This document shows positions 44,012-53,068 of a stretch of 64,000 bases of DNA, one piece after another (position 1 is the first letter of the stretch; each line of letters begins with the position of its first letter). The translations under genes and the position numbers were made by a program. This DNA comes from Pseudomonadales bacterium (lineage in GTDB: Bacteria; Pseudomonadota; Gammaproteobacteria; Pseudomonadales; Pseudohongiellaceae): NCBI GenBank assembly GCA_012103535.1, contig WLWQ01000002.1, forward strand, positions 744,001-808,000. Direction: 5' to 3'. The notes under the pieces were generated by a model, which was not told the DNA's origin, did no database searches, and was given only the letters and a program-made list of their open reading frames with translations.

Positions 44012-44029
44012 GTAACTAGTTACGTAACT
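44012..44029. promoter_or_regulatory. overlapping palindromes, probable MarR operator
   Basis: GTAACTAGTTACGTAACT contains two overlapping perfect 12-bp palindromes: GTAACTAGTTAC (44012-44023) and AGTTACGTAACT (44018-44029), that is three alternating half-sites. It ends 3 bases before the GTG start of the MarR-GNAT gene, so binding would block it directly. Confidence 0.75.
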
Positions 44030-44032
44030 GGT

Positions 44033-44986
44033 GTGAATATGCTTAAACTCTACGAAGAATCAGGAAAAATGGCCCTTGGCAGCCGCCTGCGTCAATTCGG
44101 CGAATCATTAGGAGCCGAAGCGGAAAAAGTTTATCAACTCTATGGCGTGCAAATGGATCCCAAGTGGTTCCCAGTGTTTTTCATGTTGAAAGATGGATCC
44201 TGCATGTCAATTACTGCTCTCGCTGAAGCCATTGGCCATTCCCATGCTTCGGTTAGCAAAATCGTGAAAGAAATGACGAAGGCCGGGATGTGTTGCAGCG
44301 AAAAGGTTCCTGGGGATGGTCGTGTTAATCAGGTTTGCTTAACCGAGAAAGGTAAACAGCAACTGGAAAAATTTCAGCGTCAAAGCGGTGATGTCGAAGC
44401 CGTGGTTCAAGATTTGTTGGCCCAATCGCAAAACGATTTATGGGAAGCGATAACCGAGTTTGAATATCAATTAGAAGAGAAAAATTTGTTTTCTCGTATA
44501 AAAGAAAAACACCAGTCCCGGGAACAGGCGAAAGTTAAATTCGTTGAGTTTGAAGATAAGTACGCTAAGGCATTTAGCGATTTAAATTACGAATGGATTG
44601 GAAAATATTTTGATGTCGAAGAATCAGACCGAGTCATGCTGGACGCCCCTCGTGAATACATTCTGGATAACGGCGGTTATATAGCTATGGCGCTCTACGA
44701 AAACGAAACAGTGGGTACCTGCGCACTGATTAAACACAGCGATGAGCGCTATGAACTCGCAAAAATGGCCGTGGATGATTCTGCCAAGGGACTGGGTATT
44801 GGATACCTATTGGGTCTGCATATGTTGGAAGTCGCCAATAAGCGAGGCGGCAAGTCTGTATTTCTCGAGAGTAACACCAAGCTTACTCCTGCTATCAATC
44901 TCTACAAGAAAATGGGTTTCCAGCGTATCGTTGGTGAGCCTTCTCCCTATGCCCGCTGCTACATTCAAATGGAAGTATCGGTATAG
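44033..44986 (+). CDS. MarR-GNAT fusion regulator
   Basis: The 317-residue protein joins a MarR winged helix (about 10-150; SITALAEAIGHSHASVSKIVKEM) to a GNAT acetyltransferase domain (about 160-317; AKMAVDDSAKGLGIGYLLG is the acetyl-CoA loop, and AINLYKKMGF the final strand). GTG at 44033 or ATG at 44039 may start it; no clear Shine-Dalgarno is seen. An overlapping palindrome lies directly upstream. It precedes a symporter, aminotransferase and dehydrogenase on the same strand and probably controls them. Whether the GNAT part acetylates a protein or a ligand is unknown. Confidence 0.88.
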   Translation: MNMLKLYEESGKMALGSRLRQFGESLGAEAEKVYQLYGVQMDPKWFPVFFMLKDGSCMSITALAEAIGHSHASVSKIVKEMTKAGMCCSEKVPGDGRVNQVCLTEKGKQQLEKFQRQSGDVEAVVQDLLAQSQNDLWEAITEFEYQLEEKNLFSRIKEKHQSREQAKVKFVEFEDKYAKAFSDLNYEWIGKYFDVEESDRVMLDAPREYILDNGGYIAMALYENETVGTCALIKHSDERYELAKMAVDDSAKGLGIGYLLGLHMLEVANKRGGKSVFLESNTKLTPAINLYKKMGFQRIVGEPSPYARCYIQMEVSV

Positions 44987-45066
44987 CGCTATTTCCAGGG
45001 AAGCCGAGGATGTAACTTAAGCCGGTCAGAGGTATTATCGGCTATTCCCTGTGCTAAGGATTTGGC

Positions 45067-46632
45067 ATGTTTGAAAAATACTCCATGATTATTCTGTATT
45101 TCGGCATCCTGATGTTTTTGGGCTATCTTGCCTCGCGCCGAATTCGCACCATGAATGACTTTGTTATTGGCGGGAAATCTCTAAGTTTTTGGGTTGCGGC
45201 ATTTTCTGCTCAGGCTACCGGTGAATCTGCCTGGTTGTTATTAGGTCTTACCGGCATGGGAGCCATGGTCGGTTTTTCTGCCTACTGGGTCGTTGTCGGT
45301 GAGTTGCTTGGCGTAGCGGGTTGCTGGTTCCTAATGGCAAAGCGCTTCAAACGTCTCACCGACAAATACGATTCCATGACTGTGATCGACTATATGGTGA
45401 GTCGGTTTCAATCGAAAACTCATGTCTTAAGAGTGTTGTCTGCATTCGTCCTCTCGATCTTCGTACTTATTTATATCTCCGCACAGATTGACGCCACTGG
45501 CTCTGCTTTCGAAACCTTTCTCGAATGGGATTATTTAACCGGCGCGATCGTCGGCTTCGTGGTGGTCGCTACTTATTGCATTGCCGGTGGCTTTCTCGCC
45601 GCGGCCTGGACTGACATGTTTCAAGGCGCGGTAATGCTAGTCTGTTTAATGCTATTACCTGCAGTAGCCTATCTCACCATTTCTAACTCCGGTTCAATCT
45701 ACGATGGCTTGGTTGCTATAGACCCAGGTTTAGTGAATATGTGGGGACAGGGCGGATTCAATCTCATGAATCTGTCGGTAGTGATTGGCATGGCCTTAAT
45801 CGGTCTGGGCTTTTTAGGATCACCGCAGGTATTTGCACGACTGATTGCAATTCGCAGCGAAGCGCAGATTGATCGGGGTAAGTGGGTCGCGGTGCTGTTT
45901 ACGATTCTGGTGGATTTCTCAGCAGTGAGTATTGGAGTTCTGGGGCGTTACATTTTTACTACTCAAGGGGTAGAGCCTGATACAGTTTTGGGAAATGGCG
46001 CGCAAAATGTTTTACCGGAACTGGTTGAATATACTTTCCCACCGTGGATCGTCGGTCTGTATGTGGCAGCGGTTCTGTCTGCAATTATGTCCACAGTTTC
46101 TTCTCTGTTAGTTATGTCCGCCGGTGCCATTACTCACGACATCTATGAAAAAATTTACAATCCAGTATTGTCAGACAGTGATGCTGCGCGCATGTGTCGA
46201 CGCATAACAATTATGCTGGCTGTTTTTGCGCTGGGAGTTGCAGTCCTGGTTTCCGTTCTATCGCCGAGCCGAACTATATTCTGGTTTGTGATATTTGGTT
46301 GGGCAGGAATAGCGGCTACCTTTTGTCCCATGATAATCCTTTCTCTTTTCTGGTCGAAGTTTACCGAACGCGCTGCCATGGCTTCGATGGTGACTGGATT
46401 CATGATGACCATTATCAGTAAGTTTGTGCTGCAGGGCATGGATTCGATCGGGCCTTACTTTACTGCTTTAGAAACCATGCCACCTTCGTTTTTGTCGGCA
46501 TTGCTCGTCGGCTATGTGGTAACGATAATGTGGCCCGACGAGGAATTGGAAGCTGCTTATCGTGACGATTTAGCGAGTATCGATTTCGCAGCAGATGATG
46601 TAAGAATTACTGGTCAAGTTGTAGACACTTGA
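45067..46632 (+). CDS. sodium:solute symporter (SSS, PutP-like)
   Basis: The 521-residue protein has about thirteen membrane helices and the SSS layout close to PutP: FVIGGKSLSFWVAAFSAQATGESAW early, and GFLGSPQVFARLIAIRS and VSSLLVMSAGAITHDIYEK later. It takes up an amino acid or similar solute with Na+. The aminotransferase and semialdehyde dehydrogenase genes follow closely (22-base gap, then a 14-base overlap), so the substrate is probably a beta-amino acid such as beta-alanine, not proline. Confidence 0.9.
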   Translation: MFEKYSMIILYFGILMFLGYLASRRIRTMNDFVIGGKSLSFWVAAFSAQATGESAWLLLGLTGMGAMVGFSAYWVVVGELLGVAGCWFLMAKRFKRLTDKYDSMTVIDYMVSRFQSKTHVLRVLSAFVLSIFVLIYISAQIDATGSAFETFLEWDYLTGAIVGFVVVATYCIAGGFLAAAWTDMFQGAVMLVCLMLLPAVAYLTISNSGSIYDGLVAIDPGLVNMWGQGGFNLMNLSVVIGMALIGLGFLGSPQVFARLIAIRSEAQIDRGKWVAVLFTILVDFSAVSIGVLGRYIFTTQGVEPDTVLGNGAQNVLPELVEYTFPPWIVGLYVAAVLSAIMSTVSSLLVMSAGAITHDIYEKIYNPVLSDSDAARMCRRITIMLAVFALGVAVLVSVLSPSRTIFWFVIFGWAGIAATFCPMIILSLFWSKFTERAAMASMVTGFMMTIISKFVLQGMDSIGPYFTALETMPPSFLSALLVGYVVTIMWPDEELEAAYRDDLASIDFAADDVRITGQVVDT

Positions 46633-46654
46633 TTGAGTAGGGGGATAGATCAAA

Positions 46655-47971
46655 GTGACAATTGAAAAAGAAAAACTCGATGCGCATTGGATGCCGTTCA
46701 CTGGCAATCGTCAGTTTAAGAAAGATCCTCGCATTCTCGTTGCAGCAGATGGTTTGTACTACACCGATGCTGAAGGTCGTCAAATATTTGATGGATTGTC
46801 TGGATTATGGACTTGTGGAGCCGGGCACAATCGCAAAGAAATCAATGAAGCAGTATCGAAACAGATTTCAACTCTGGATTACTCGCCAGGCTTTCAATAT
46901 GGCCATCCTCTTAGCTTCGAATTAGCGCACAAAGTAGTAGAACTGACCCCTTCTGGACTGGATAAAGTTTTCTTTACAGATTCAGGTTCCGAGACGGTGG
47001 ATACGGCACTAAAAATCGCTCGTGGCTATTGGCGCAATCAAGGTCAGCCTAGTAAAACCAAGTTTATCGGTCGGCATAAAGGCTACCACGGTGTAAATTT
47101 TGGTGGACTAAGTGTCGGCGGCATCGGCTTTAACCGAAAATTATTCGGTCAGTCTGTTGAGTCTGACCACATTCCTCACACCCTACTGGAAGAAAACAAA
47201 TTCAGCAGGGGCATGCCAGAGCACGGTGCTCATTTGGCTGATGAGTTGGAAGACCTGGTGCTTTTACACGATGCTTCCAACATCGCTGCTGTCATAGTCG
47301 AACCGATGTCTGGAACGGCCGGGGTGTTGCCACCACCCAAGGGTTATCTGAATCGACTGCGGGAGATCTGCGACAAGCACAATATTCTTTTAATTTTCGA
47401 TGAAGTCATCACCGGCTTTGGTCGCATGGGTTCATTAACGGGTGCCGAAGAGTTCGGGGTAACGCCTGACATCATGACTCTAGCTAAACAAATTACAAAC
47501 GGTGCGCTGCCCCTGGGAGCGGTCGTGGTTGGCAACACTATCTACGATGCCTATATGGAAAATGGCGGTGCGGAATACATGGTGGAATTTCCCCATGGCT
47601 ATACCTACTCTGCCCATCCAGTTGCTTGCGCTGCCGGTATCGCCGCACTGGACCTGCTGGTGAAAGAAAATTTAGTGCAGCAAGTAAAAGAAATGTCAGG
47701 TGTCTTTGAAGAGGCGGTTCATAGTTTAAGCTCGGCGCCTTTTGTTACCGATATCAGGAACTATGGTTTCGCGGCTGGTTTATCGCTGGAACATTATCCA
47801 GGCGAACCTTTGCGCCGCCCTTTTGAAATTGGTTTGAAATGCTTTGAGAAAGGATTTTACATTCGCTGGGGTGCCGATACCTTGCAAATGGCGCCACCAT
47901 TTACTGCGAATAAAGAACAGATAGATGCTTTTGTAAATGCAGTAGGAGAATCTCTTAATGAGCTCGCTTGA
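46655..47971 (+). CDS. class III aminotransferase (omega-amino acid:pyruvate type)
   Basis: The 438-residue PLP enzyme starts at GTG. It carries [30 protein letters not shown] with the PLP-binding aspartate and [17 protein letters not shown] with the Schiff-base lysine. [16 protein letters not shown] near the start is a mark of beta-alanine or omega-amino acid:pyruvate transaminases. It would turn an omega-amino acid into a semialdehyde, which is the substrate of the enzyme encoded next. The genes overlap by 14 bases, showing translational coupling. Confidence 0.9.
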   Translation: MTIEKEKLDAHWMPFTGNRQFKKDPRILVAADGLYYTDAEGRQIFDGLSGLWTCGAGHNRKEINEAVSKQISTLDYSPGFQYGHPLSFELAHKVVELTPSGLDKVFFTDSGSETVDTALKIARGYWRNQGQPSKTKFIGRHKGYHGVNFGGLSVGGIGFNRKLFGQSVESDHIPHTLLEENKFSRGMPEHGAHLADELEDLVLLHDASNIAAVIVEPMSGTAGVLPPPKGYLNRLREICDKHNILLIFDEVITGFGRMGSLTGAEEFGVTPDIMTLAKQITNGALPLGAVVVGNTIYDAYMENGGAEYMVEFPHGYTYSAHPVACAAGIAALDLLVKENLVQQVKEMSGVFEEAVHSLSSAPFVTDIRNYGFAAGLSLEHYPGEPLRRPFEIGLKCFEKGFYIRWGADTLQMAPPFTANKEQIDAFVNAVGESLNELA

Positions 47972-49493
47972 ATCGGCAGAAGCAGATCAGTTCGACCTTC
48001 CCGTGCTCGGTCATTATATCGATGGCAATGAAGTAGCTGGAGAAGGAAGAGCCTGTGACGTTTTCAATCCGGCTAGCGGACAAGTAAGCAAAAGAGTAGC
48101 GATGGCCGATGCGGAAGCCTTCGAGCGCACGGTGTTGGCAGCGCATCAGGCTTTTCCTGCATGGCGTCACACGCCCCCCCAAAAGCGAGCGCAAATCCTA
48201 TTTCGCTTCAAGCAATTGTTGGAAGAGCATGCCGATGAAATTTGCGCGTTAATAACTGCAGAGCACGGCAAGGTATTGGATGATGCTCGCGGCGAACTAG
48301 GGCGCGGCATCGAAGTGGTGGAGTATGCCTGCGGTATTTCTGAGTTATTAAAAGGTGAATTCTCCAAGAATGCCGGTCCTAACATTGATAGCTGGTCAGA
48401 ATTTCAACCACTTGGAATAGTGGCCGGTATTACGCCATTTAATTTTCCAGCGATGGTGCCTATGTGGATGTTTCCTCTGGCAATCGCCTGTGGCAATACT
48501 TTTATCTTAAAACCCTCAGAGCGAGATCCTTCCCCCTCTGTTTATGTCGCCAAGCTGTTTACTGAAGCAGGATTGCCTGATGGAGTATTCAATGTCTTAA
48601 ACGGCGACAAAGAAACCGTGGACTTGATTCTCAACGACGAGCGAATTCAAGCCGTGAGTTTTGTTGGATCTACTCCCATTGCCGAATCCATCTACCAGAG
48701 AGGAACTGACGCCGGAAAAAGAGTGCAGGCCCTGGGTGGAGCAAAGAATCACGCCGTCGTAATGCCCGATGCAGATGTAGACAATGCGGTGAGTGCCTTG
48801 ATGGGAGCAGCCTATGGTTCCTGCGGTGAACGTTGCATGGCAATTTCAGTGGCAGTTTGTGTAGGCGAAGATGTTGCAAACAAAGTAGTCACTCGATTAG
48901 AAAATCGCATCAATGAACTCAAAGTAGGTCCGGGTGAAGACGTTTCCAATGACATGGGCCCACTAATTACCAAAGATGCGCTCAATCGGATTCATTCCTA
49001 TATCGAACAGGGTTTAGGGCAAGACGCCGAGTTAGTCGTTGATGGTCGCGACCTGGTGGTGCCAGGACATGAGAAAGGATTCTTCGTTGGCGGCTGTTTG
49101 TTCGATGAAGTCACCGCAGGCATGAGTATTTATACCGACGAAATTTTCGGGCCGGTACTTTGCGTGGTAAGAGTGAAGGATTTAGACGAAGCAATGACCC
49201 TCATAAATAAACATGAATACGGAAACGGCACTTGCGTGTTTACCCGTGACGGAGAAACTGCCCGCTATTTCAGCGATAACATTCAGGTAGGCATGGTGGG
49301 TATCAATGTGGCATTACCGGTTCCAGTGGCCTGCCAGAGTTTTGGTGGGTGGAAGCGGTCGTTGTTTGGTGACTTGTATGTTTATGGGCCGGACGCTATT
49401 CGATTTTATACCCGTCGCAAGACAATGACGCAACGGTGGCCTGCTAGTGATAGGACGGAGAAGGCGAGATTTTCGTTTCCTAGCGGTTCATAA
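47958..49493 (+). CDS. mmsA: methylmalonate-semialdehyde dehydrogenase (CoA-acylating)
   Basis: The 511-residue aldehyde dehydrogenase has [32 protein letters not shown] and [15 protein letters not shown] with the nucleophilic Cys, all specific for MMSDH. It forms acetyl-CoA or propionyl-CoA, CO2 and NADH from malonate or methylmalonate semialdehyde. Overlap with the aminotransferase gene supports use on malonate semialdehyde from beta-alanine. The protein normally ends near TMTQRWP; here about 17 extra residues follow, and their codons run into the inverted-repeat element after the gene. Confidence 0.92.
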   Translation: MSSLESAEADQFDLPVLGHYIDGNEVAGEGRACDVFNPASGQVSKRVAMADAEAFERTVLAAHQAFPAWRHTPPQKRAQILFRFKQLLEEHADEICALITAEHGKVLDDARGELGRGIEVVEYACGISELLKGEFSKNAGPNIDSWSEFQPLGIVAGITPFNFPAMVPMWMFPLAIACGNTFILKPSERDPSPSVYVAKLFTEAGLPDGVFNVLNGDKETVDLILNDERIQAVSFVGSTPIAESIYQRGTDAGKRVQALGGAKNHAVVMPDADVDNAVSALMGAAYGSCGERCMAISVAVCVGEDVANKVVTRLENRINELKVGPGEDVSNDMGPLITKDALNRIHSYIEQGLGQDAELVVDGRDLVVPGHEKGFFVGGCLFDEVTAGMSIYTDEIFGPVLCVVRVKDLDEAMTLINKHEYGNGTCVFTRDGETARYFSDNIQVGMVGINVALPVPVACQSFGGWKRSLFGDLYVYGPDAIRFYTRRKTMTQRWPASDRTEKARFSFPSGS

Positions 49494-49842
49494 TTTTTCC
49501 AAAGGAAAAATTGTGAACCACTAGCGACTCAGGAACCTCGCACCGCGAGGCGATGGGAGCGTCTACTGGACGAGCGCATTTTTCCTTGAAAAATGCGCTT
49601 AGAACACAGTGGTTCCATGGCAGGCACAAAACTATTCGGGGATTCTTTCATTTCTGGCACAAATCTATGCGGGAATCCTTTCTGATCTGGCACAAATCTA
49701 TTCGGGGATTCTTTCGTTTCTGGCACCATTCCCCGCTTTTTCTCTCGAAAAAGCTCCATTACGGTGGACGCTCCCATCAATATCGTTTTCACAGAAAACG
49801 AAATTTCTGAGTCGCTAGTGAGTTTTACCTGCGGAAAAACTC
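49485..49842. other. nested inverted-repeat element with tandem-repeat core
   Basis: The element is symmetrical. Outer hairpins lie at 49485-49519 and 49820-49842. Inside them is a perfect 14-bp inverted pair, CACTAGCGACTCAG (49519-49532) with its complement at 49807-49820, then small hairpins, then a second 11-bp pair, GATGGGAGCGT (49552-49562) with its complement at 49768-49778. Further inside are hairpins at 49573-49599 and 49735-49754, enclosing three 33-bp tandem repeats. The left hairpin includes the mmsA stop codon. The paired hairpins have different sequences but equal positions, so shape seems conserved. No transposase is present. It could be a miniature mobile element or a structured RNA. 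I do not recognise the family. Confidence 0.7.
49623..49721. repeat. three 33-bp tandem repeats
   Basis: Copies begin at 49623, 49656 and 49689, each opening with GGCACAAA and containing a form of CTATTCGGGGATTC. A partial fourth starts at 49722. As 33 is a multiple of 3, the minus strand reads as an 11-residue peptide repeat (FVPEMKESPNS-like) in a frame from 49792 to 49529, but no Shine-Dalgarno supports translation. Confidence 0.8.
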
Positions 49843-50011
49843 TTTCTTATGCGATCTGGTTCAAAGCCTTGGTGTTTTTAGGTTTTAAAACGTAAAAAAA
49901 CTGTTCTATTCTTGCCCGCAGCTAGGCCGATATTTAATTAAACTGAAAAATGACCGGTCTAACCAAGGTCACGAACTACACTTAAGAAAAACTCATGGAT
50001 GCTCTAATTAC

Positions 50012-50458
50012 ATGAATCTTCGACAACACAGCATTCGCCTGTTTTTAGTCGCTATTGCCTTGTTCGGCTTCAATGCCTGCAGCGTCACAGGCTTCGGCGG
50101 CCCTGTTAGTAACGTCTATTGCGACAATTTTCTTATCTATGACATGTGTGCTCAGGATTTGAATGACGATGGCGTTGTAGAGTACGTGTATTTCGCTGAC
50201 ACCATGGATGTTTTTATGTTCCGCGATGGAGCTGACGAAAACATTCCCTCACCTCACGGAATGCATCGCTGTGCGATGCCTATGGACGACGATCTGGTGG
50301 CAACGACGAGTCGCGTTTTCGAAGTTACTGATGAAACTTCCTACCTGGAAAAACAAGATATCCGTGGGGCCATGATGATCAAATACATGACTTATTTGCC
50401 TCAAGTAACCACCTGTAATCTTCGCGCAGAACAGGCTGCGGCAGGTGAGGGTTCCTGA
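50012..50458 (+). CDS. hypothetical lipoprotein with EF-hand-like loop
   Basis: The 148-residue protein has a lipoprotein signal (FNAC; Cys23). The mature part has DLNDDGVVEYVYF near 50-62, a dockerin or EF-hand-like calcium loop, and five further cysteines. HGMHRCAMPMDDDL follows. No family is recognised. It lies between the inverted-repeat element and the TonB-dependent receptor gene. Confidence 0.7.
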   Translation: MNLRQHSIRLFLVAIALFGFNACSVTGFGGPVSNVYCDNFLIYDMCAQDLNDDGVVEYVYFADTMDVFMFRDGADENIPSPHGMHRCAMPMDDDLVATTSRVFEVTDETSYLEKQDIRGAMMIKYMTYLPQVTTCNLRAEQAAAGEGS

Positions 50459-50595
50459 TTGTGAATTCGTGACGAATTGTTACTGATTTCGGCTTCATAA
50501 CTTCCTGATTTTAAAACTAAAAACACTGCATTCTAATTGTTACTGGCTGACCCTAACACTTGCAAATTGTCACAGTTGGTGGGGTTTCGCGCCCG

Positions 50596-50601
50596 TATAA
50601 T
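50596..50601 (+). promoter_or_regulatory. probable -10 element of the receptor gene
   Basis: TATAAT stands 67 bases before the TTG start of the TonB-dependent receptor. The region where a -35 box should lie does not match well, suggesting that an activator may help. Confidence 0.4.
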
Positions 50602-50667
50602 GCGCCGACATAAGTTGTTGTATTTGAATTAGTTTCCCCATCCGAAATCGCACTCGAGGAATTTGTT

Positions 50668-52902
50668 TTGAGGAATGATCAAAGCACTTTGGTAGGACGC
50701 CTTGCTGACATACGTACCCGTTCAGTGTTTATTTTTTTATTCACCCTTTCATTAGGTGCTTTTTCCCTTAATGTAAGTGCTCAAGATTCCGTGGGCGACG
50801 ACTCTACAATCGTCTATCCATCAACTTACTTTGCAGAATATGCTCCGGTTACGGCGCTGGATATGCTTAACCGTATTCCAGGTATGGAAACGTCGAGTAT
50901 AAGTCGCGGCGGACCTGGAGGCGGAGGTAGCCGTGGCGGTAATCGGGGTGGAAGTTTCGCTAACGTTAGTCGCGGTGGTCGTGGATTAGGTTCGGGCAAC
51001 AGTGGCGTACAAATTCTCATTAATGGTAAGCGCACCGCAGGCAAGAATAACGATACTGAAGCACAACTTCGTCGAGTCGATGCTGGCCAGGTCGATTACA
51101 TTGAGATTATTCGCGGCACCTCTGGGGATTTGGATGTAAGAGGTAGCACCCAAATTGCGAACATCGTATTAACTGAAGATATCTCAACTTCAAGTTTGAA
51201 TTATGAATTGGATGCGAGCTTATACTCCGACAATAACTCAGAACCAGGTGGTTCCCTCACCTATGTTGGGCAAACAGGAGATCTGAATTTCATTGTTAGT
51301 GGTTCAGCTATCCCGGGTTATAACTTTACCCAAATTCGAGAAAACAGCATTCTCCCTGGTGAGTTACCTAACGATTTCATCGACGAAGAACGCATTCGCG
51401 ATAACACGACTTATACCTTATCTACCAACCTAGATTACCAAATTAATTCCAAAAGCAGTGTTCGCTTTAATGCATTGTTTGCCGAAGACGATGACCCAAC
51501 GGAAGTCGAAAGACTCACTGTCGATCTTCGCGATGGTTCATTGCTGCATGACTACGACAGGGAAGACATTCCCAGTGAGAAAACCAACTGGGAAATAGGT
51601 GGTGACTACGAGTATCGCCGCGATAATGGCGATCGTTTTAAAGCCTTGTTTATTGCTAACCAAAACGATACTGCAGTTCTTCGGGAGCGTTGGGATATTT
51701 TCGACGATGGCTCAGAAGAGAAAAATTTATTTTTAAGCACAGGCAATATTCTCGAAGAGCGCATCATCAGAAGTTCATACACTACTGATTTTTTGATCGG
51801 CGAAGATATTGAGTTTGGTGTAGAGCGCGCGGAAACAATTCTTGATTCCAATTTAGCGTTGGGAGCATTATCAGCAACCGGTACACCTTCTGCAGCATTC
51901 GGAGGATTAACGCCGGTAGATGTGCCAAACGCTAATTCCAGAGTAGAGGAAGTACGTTACGAACCATTTGCCATCCATAATTGGCGCTTATCCCCACGAA
52001 TGACTCTGGAAACCTCTCTGGTCTATGAAACATCTGAAATTTCCATGAGCGGTGACGTTAACAACAGCCGCGATTTCAATTTCTTTAAACCAAAGGTCGA
52101 TTATCGGTTTGATGTAACACCACAATTGCAATTGCGGGTGTTAGTCGAAAAAGTGGTTAGACAATTAAGCTTTACTGATTTCGTTGCCACCAGTGACCAG
52201 GAAGACGAAGACTCCAGCGTATTAGCAGGCAACTCAAATCTACGACCTGATTACTGGTGGAATTATAACTTCCTTGCTGAATACAGATTACCTAATGATC
52301 AAGGTGTGGTAAGTGCGAATATCTATCACCACCGCCACAAAGATTTCTTGCAACGTATCGATTTATCAACCGGTCCAGATGACGTTCGTTCAGCGGCAGG
52401 AAATATCGGTACCGGCGACATGTATGTCTTCGAAGTGAAAGGTTCGGTACGCCTATCCAGTTTGGGCATGCCCAATGTTCTCTTAACTTCAACAATTAAT
52501 GCACGGGATTCCTCGGTAAATGATTCTTTTACAGGAGAGGATCGTCGCTTCAATAATTATCATCGCGGGGAATTCAACTGGGGCTTTCGTCACGATATTC
52601 CTTCAAGACGATTGAATTGGGGTATCGAAATGCGTAACCGTATCGATGGTGGTACCAAGCGCTGGGATGTTGAGGACATCGAAAACGATCACGCGCATCC
52701 GTATTTCACCGGTTTTGTCGAGGTTATCGCCTTCGGCGATGTGACCTTTCGTCTCGATGCTCGTAACTTGTCAGACGTCGAAGTTTGCCGTGATCGAATC
52801 CGCTATGAAGGTCACATAGCTGCGAACATCTTGGAAGAAGTCGAGTATATGTGCAGAGGTTTTGGCAGAACGGTATCACTAAAGGTCAGCGGTACTTTCT
52901 AG
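50668..52902 (+). CDS. TonB-dependent outer-membrane receptor
   Basis: The 744-residue protein starts at TTG with CGAGGA upstream; its signal peptide is cut near VSAQD. The plug domain (about 45-170) has TALDMLNRIPGMETS and VDYIEIIRGTSGDLDVRG, typical of TonB-dependent receptors. The beta-barrel ends in VSLKVSGTF with the terminal aromatic residue used for outer-membrane insertion. The plug contains an unusual insert rich in Gly and Arg (about 80-112). No binding protein or permease is adjacent, so the ligand is unknown. A terminator follows. Confidence 0.92.
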   Translation: MRNDQSTLVGRLADIRTRSVFIFLFTLSLGAFSLNVSAQDSVGDDSTIVYPSTYFAEYAPVTALDMLNRIPGMETSSISRGGPGGGGSRGGNRGGSFANVSRGGRGLGSGNSGVQILINGKRTAGKNNDTEAQLRRVDAGQVDYIEIIRGTSGDLDVRGSTQIANIVLTEDISTSSLNYELDASLYSDNNSEPGGSLTYVGQTGDLNFIVSGSAIPGYNFTQIRENSILPGELPNDFIDEERIRDNTTYTLSTNLDYQINSKSSVRFNALFAEDDDPTEVERLTVDLRDGSLLHDYDREDIPSEKTNWEIGGDYEYRRDNGDRFKALFIANQNDTAVLRERWDIFDDGSEEKNLFLSTGNILEERIIRSSYTTDFLIGEDIEFGVERAETILDSNLALGALSATGTPSAAFGGLTPVDVPNANSRVEEVRYEPFAIHNWRLSPRMTLETSLVYETSEISMSGDVNNSRDFNFFKPKVDYRFDVTPQLQLRVLVEKVVRQLSFTDFVATSDQEDEDSSVLAGNSNLRPDYWWNYNFLAEYRLPNDQGVVSANIYHHRHKDFLQRIDLSTGPDDVRSAAGNIGTGDMYVFEVKGSVRLSSLGMPNVLLTSTINARDSSVNDSFTGEDRRFNNYHRGEFNWGFRHDIPSRRLNWGIEMRNRIDGGTKRWDVEDIENDHAHPYFTGFVEVIAFGDVTFRLDARNLSDVEVCRDRIRYEGHIAANILEEVEYMCRGFGRTVSLKVSGTF

Positions 52903-52925
52903 TTTCCAATCAATTCTCGTTTTAT

Positions 52926-52957
52926 AAGCCAGGCTGAGTACTTAGTCTGGCTTTTTT
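52926..52957 (+). terminator. rho-independent terminator
   Basis: AAGCCAG and CTGGCTT form the base of a stem (further paired inside) followed by TTTTT. It lies 24 bases after the receptor gene. Confidence 0.8.
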
Positions 52958-53068
52958 ATTGCCTGTGGGCTGACAAAATTCACTTGAAAAATTAGTCAGT
53001 TCGCGTAGTTTGATGGATTCAGATTCTCTTCTGACCAACAATAACCAGAGCGAGGAGGATTCAACGCA

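Noticed and set aside
49623..49721. Type III toxin-antitoxin RNA repeats or a CRISPR array
   Set aside because: The repeat length is close to that of ToxI, but no toxin gene is adjacent; the repeats are contiguous with no spacers, so it is not CRISPR.
49529..49810. Open frames on both strands within the inverted-repeat element
   Set aside because: Both start with the same residues only because of the inverted repeats; no ribosome sites are present.
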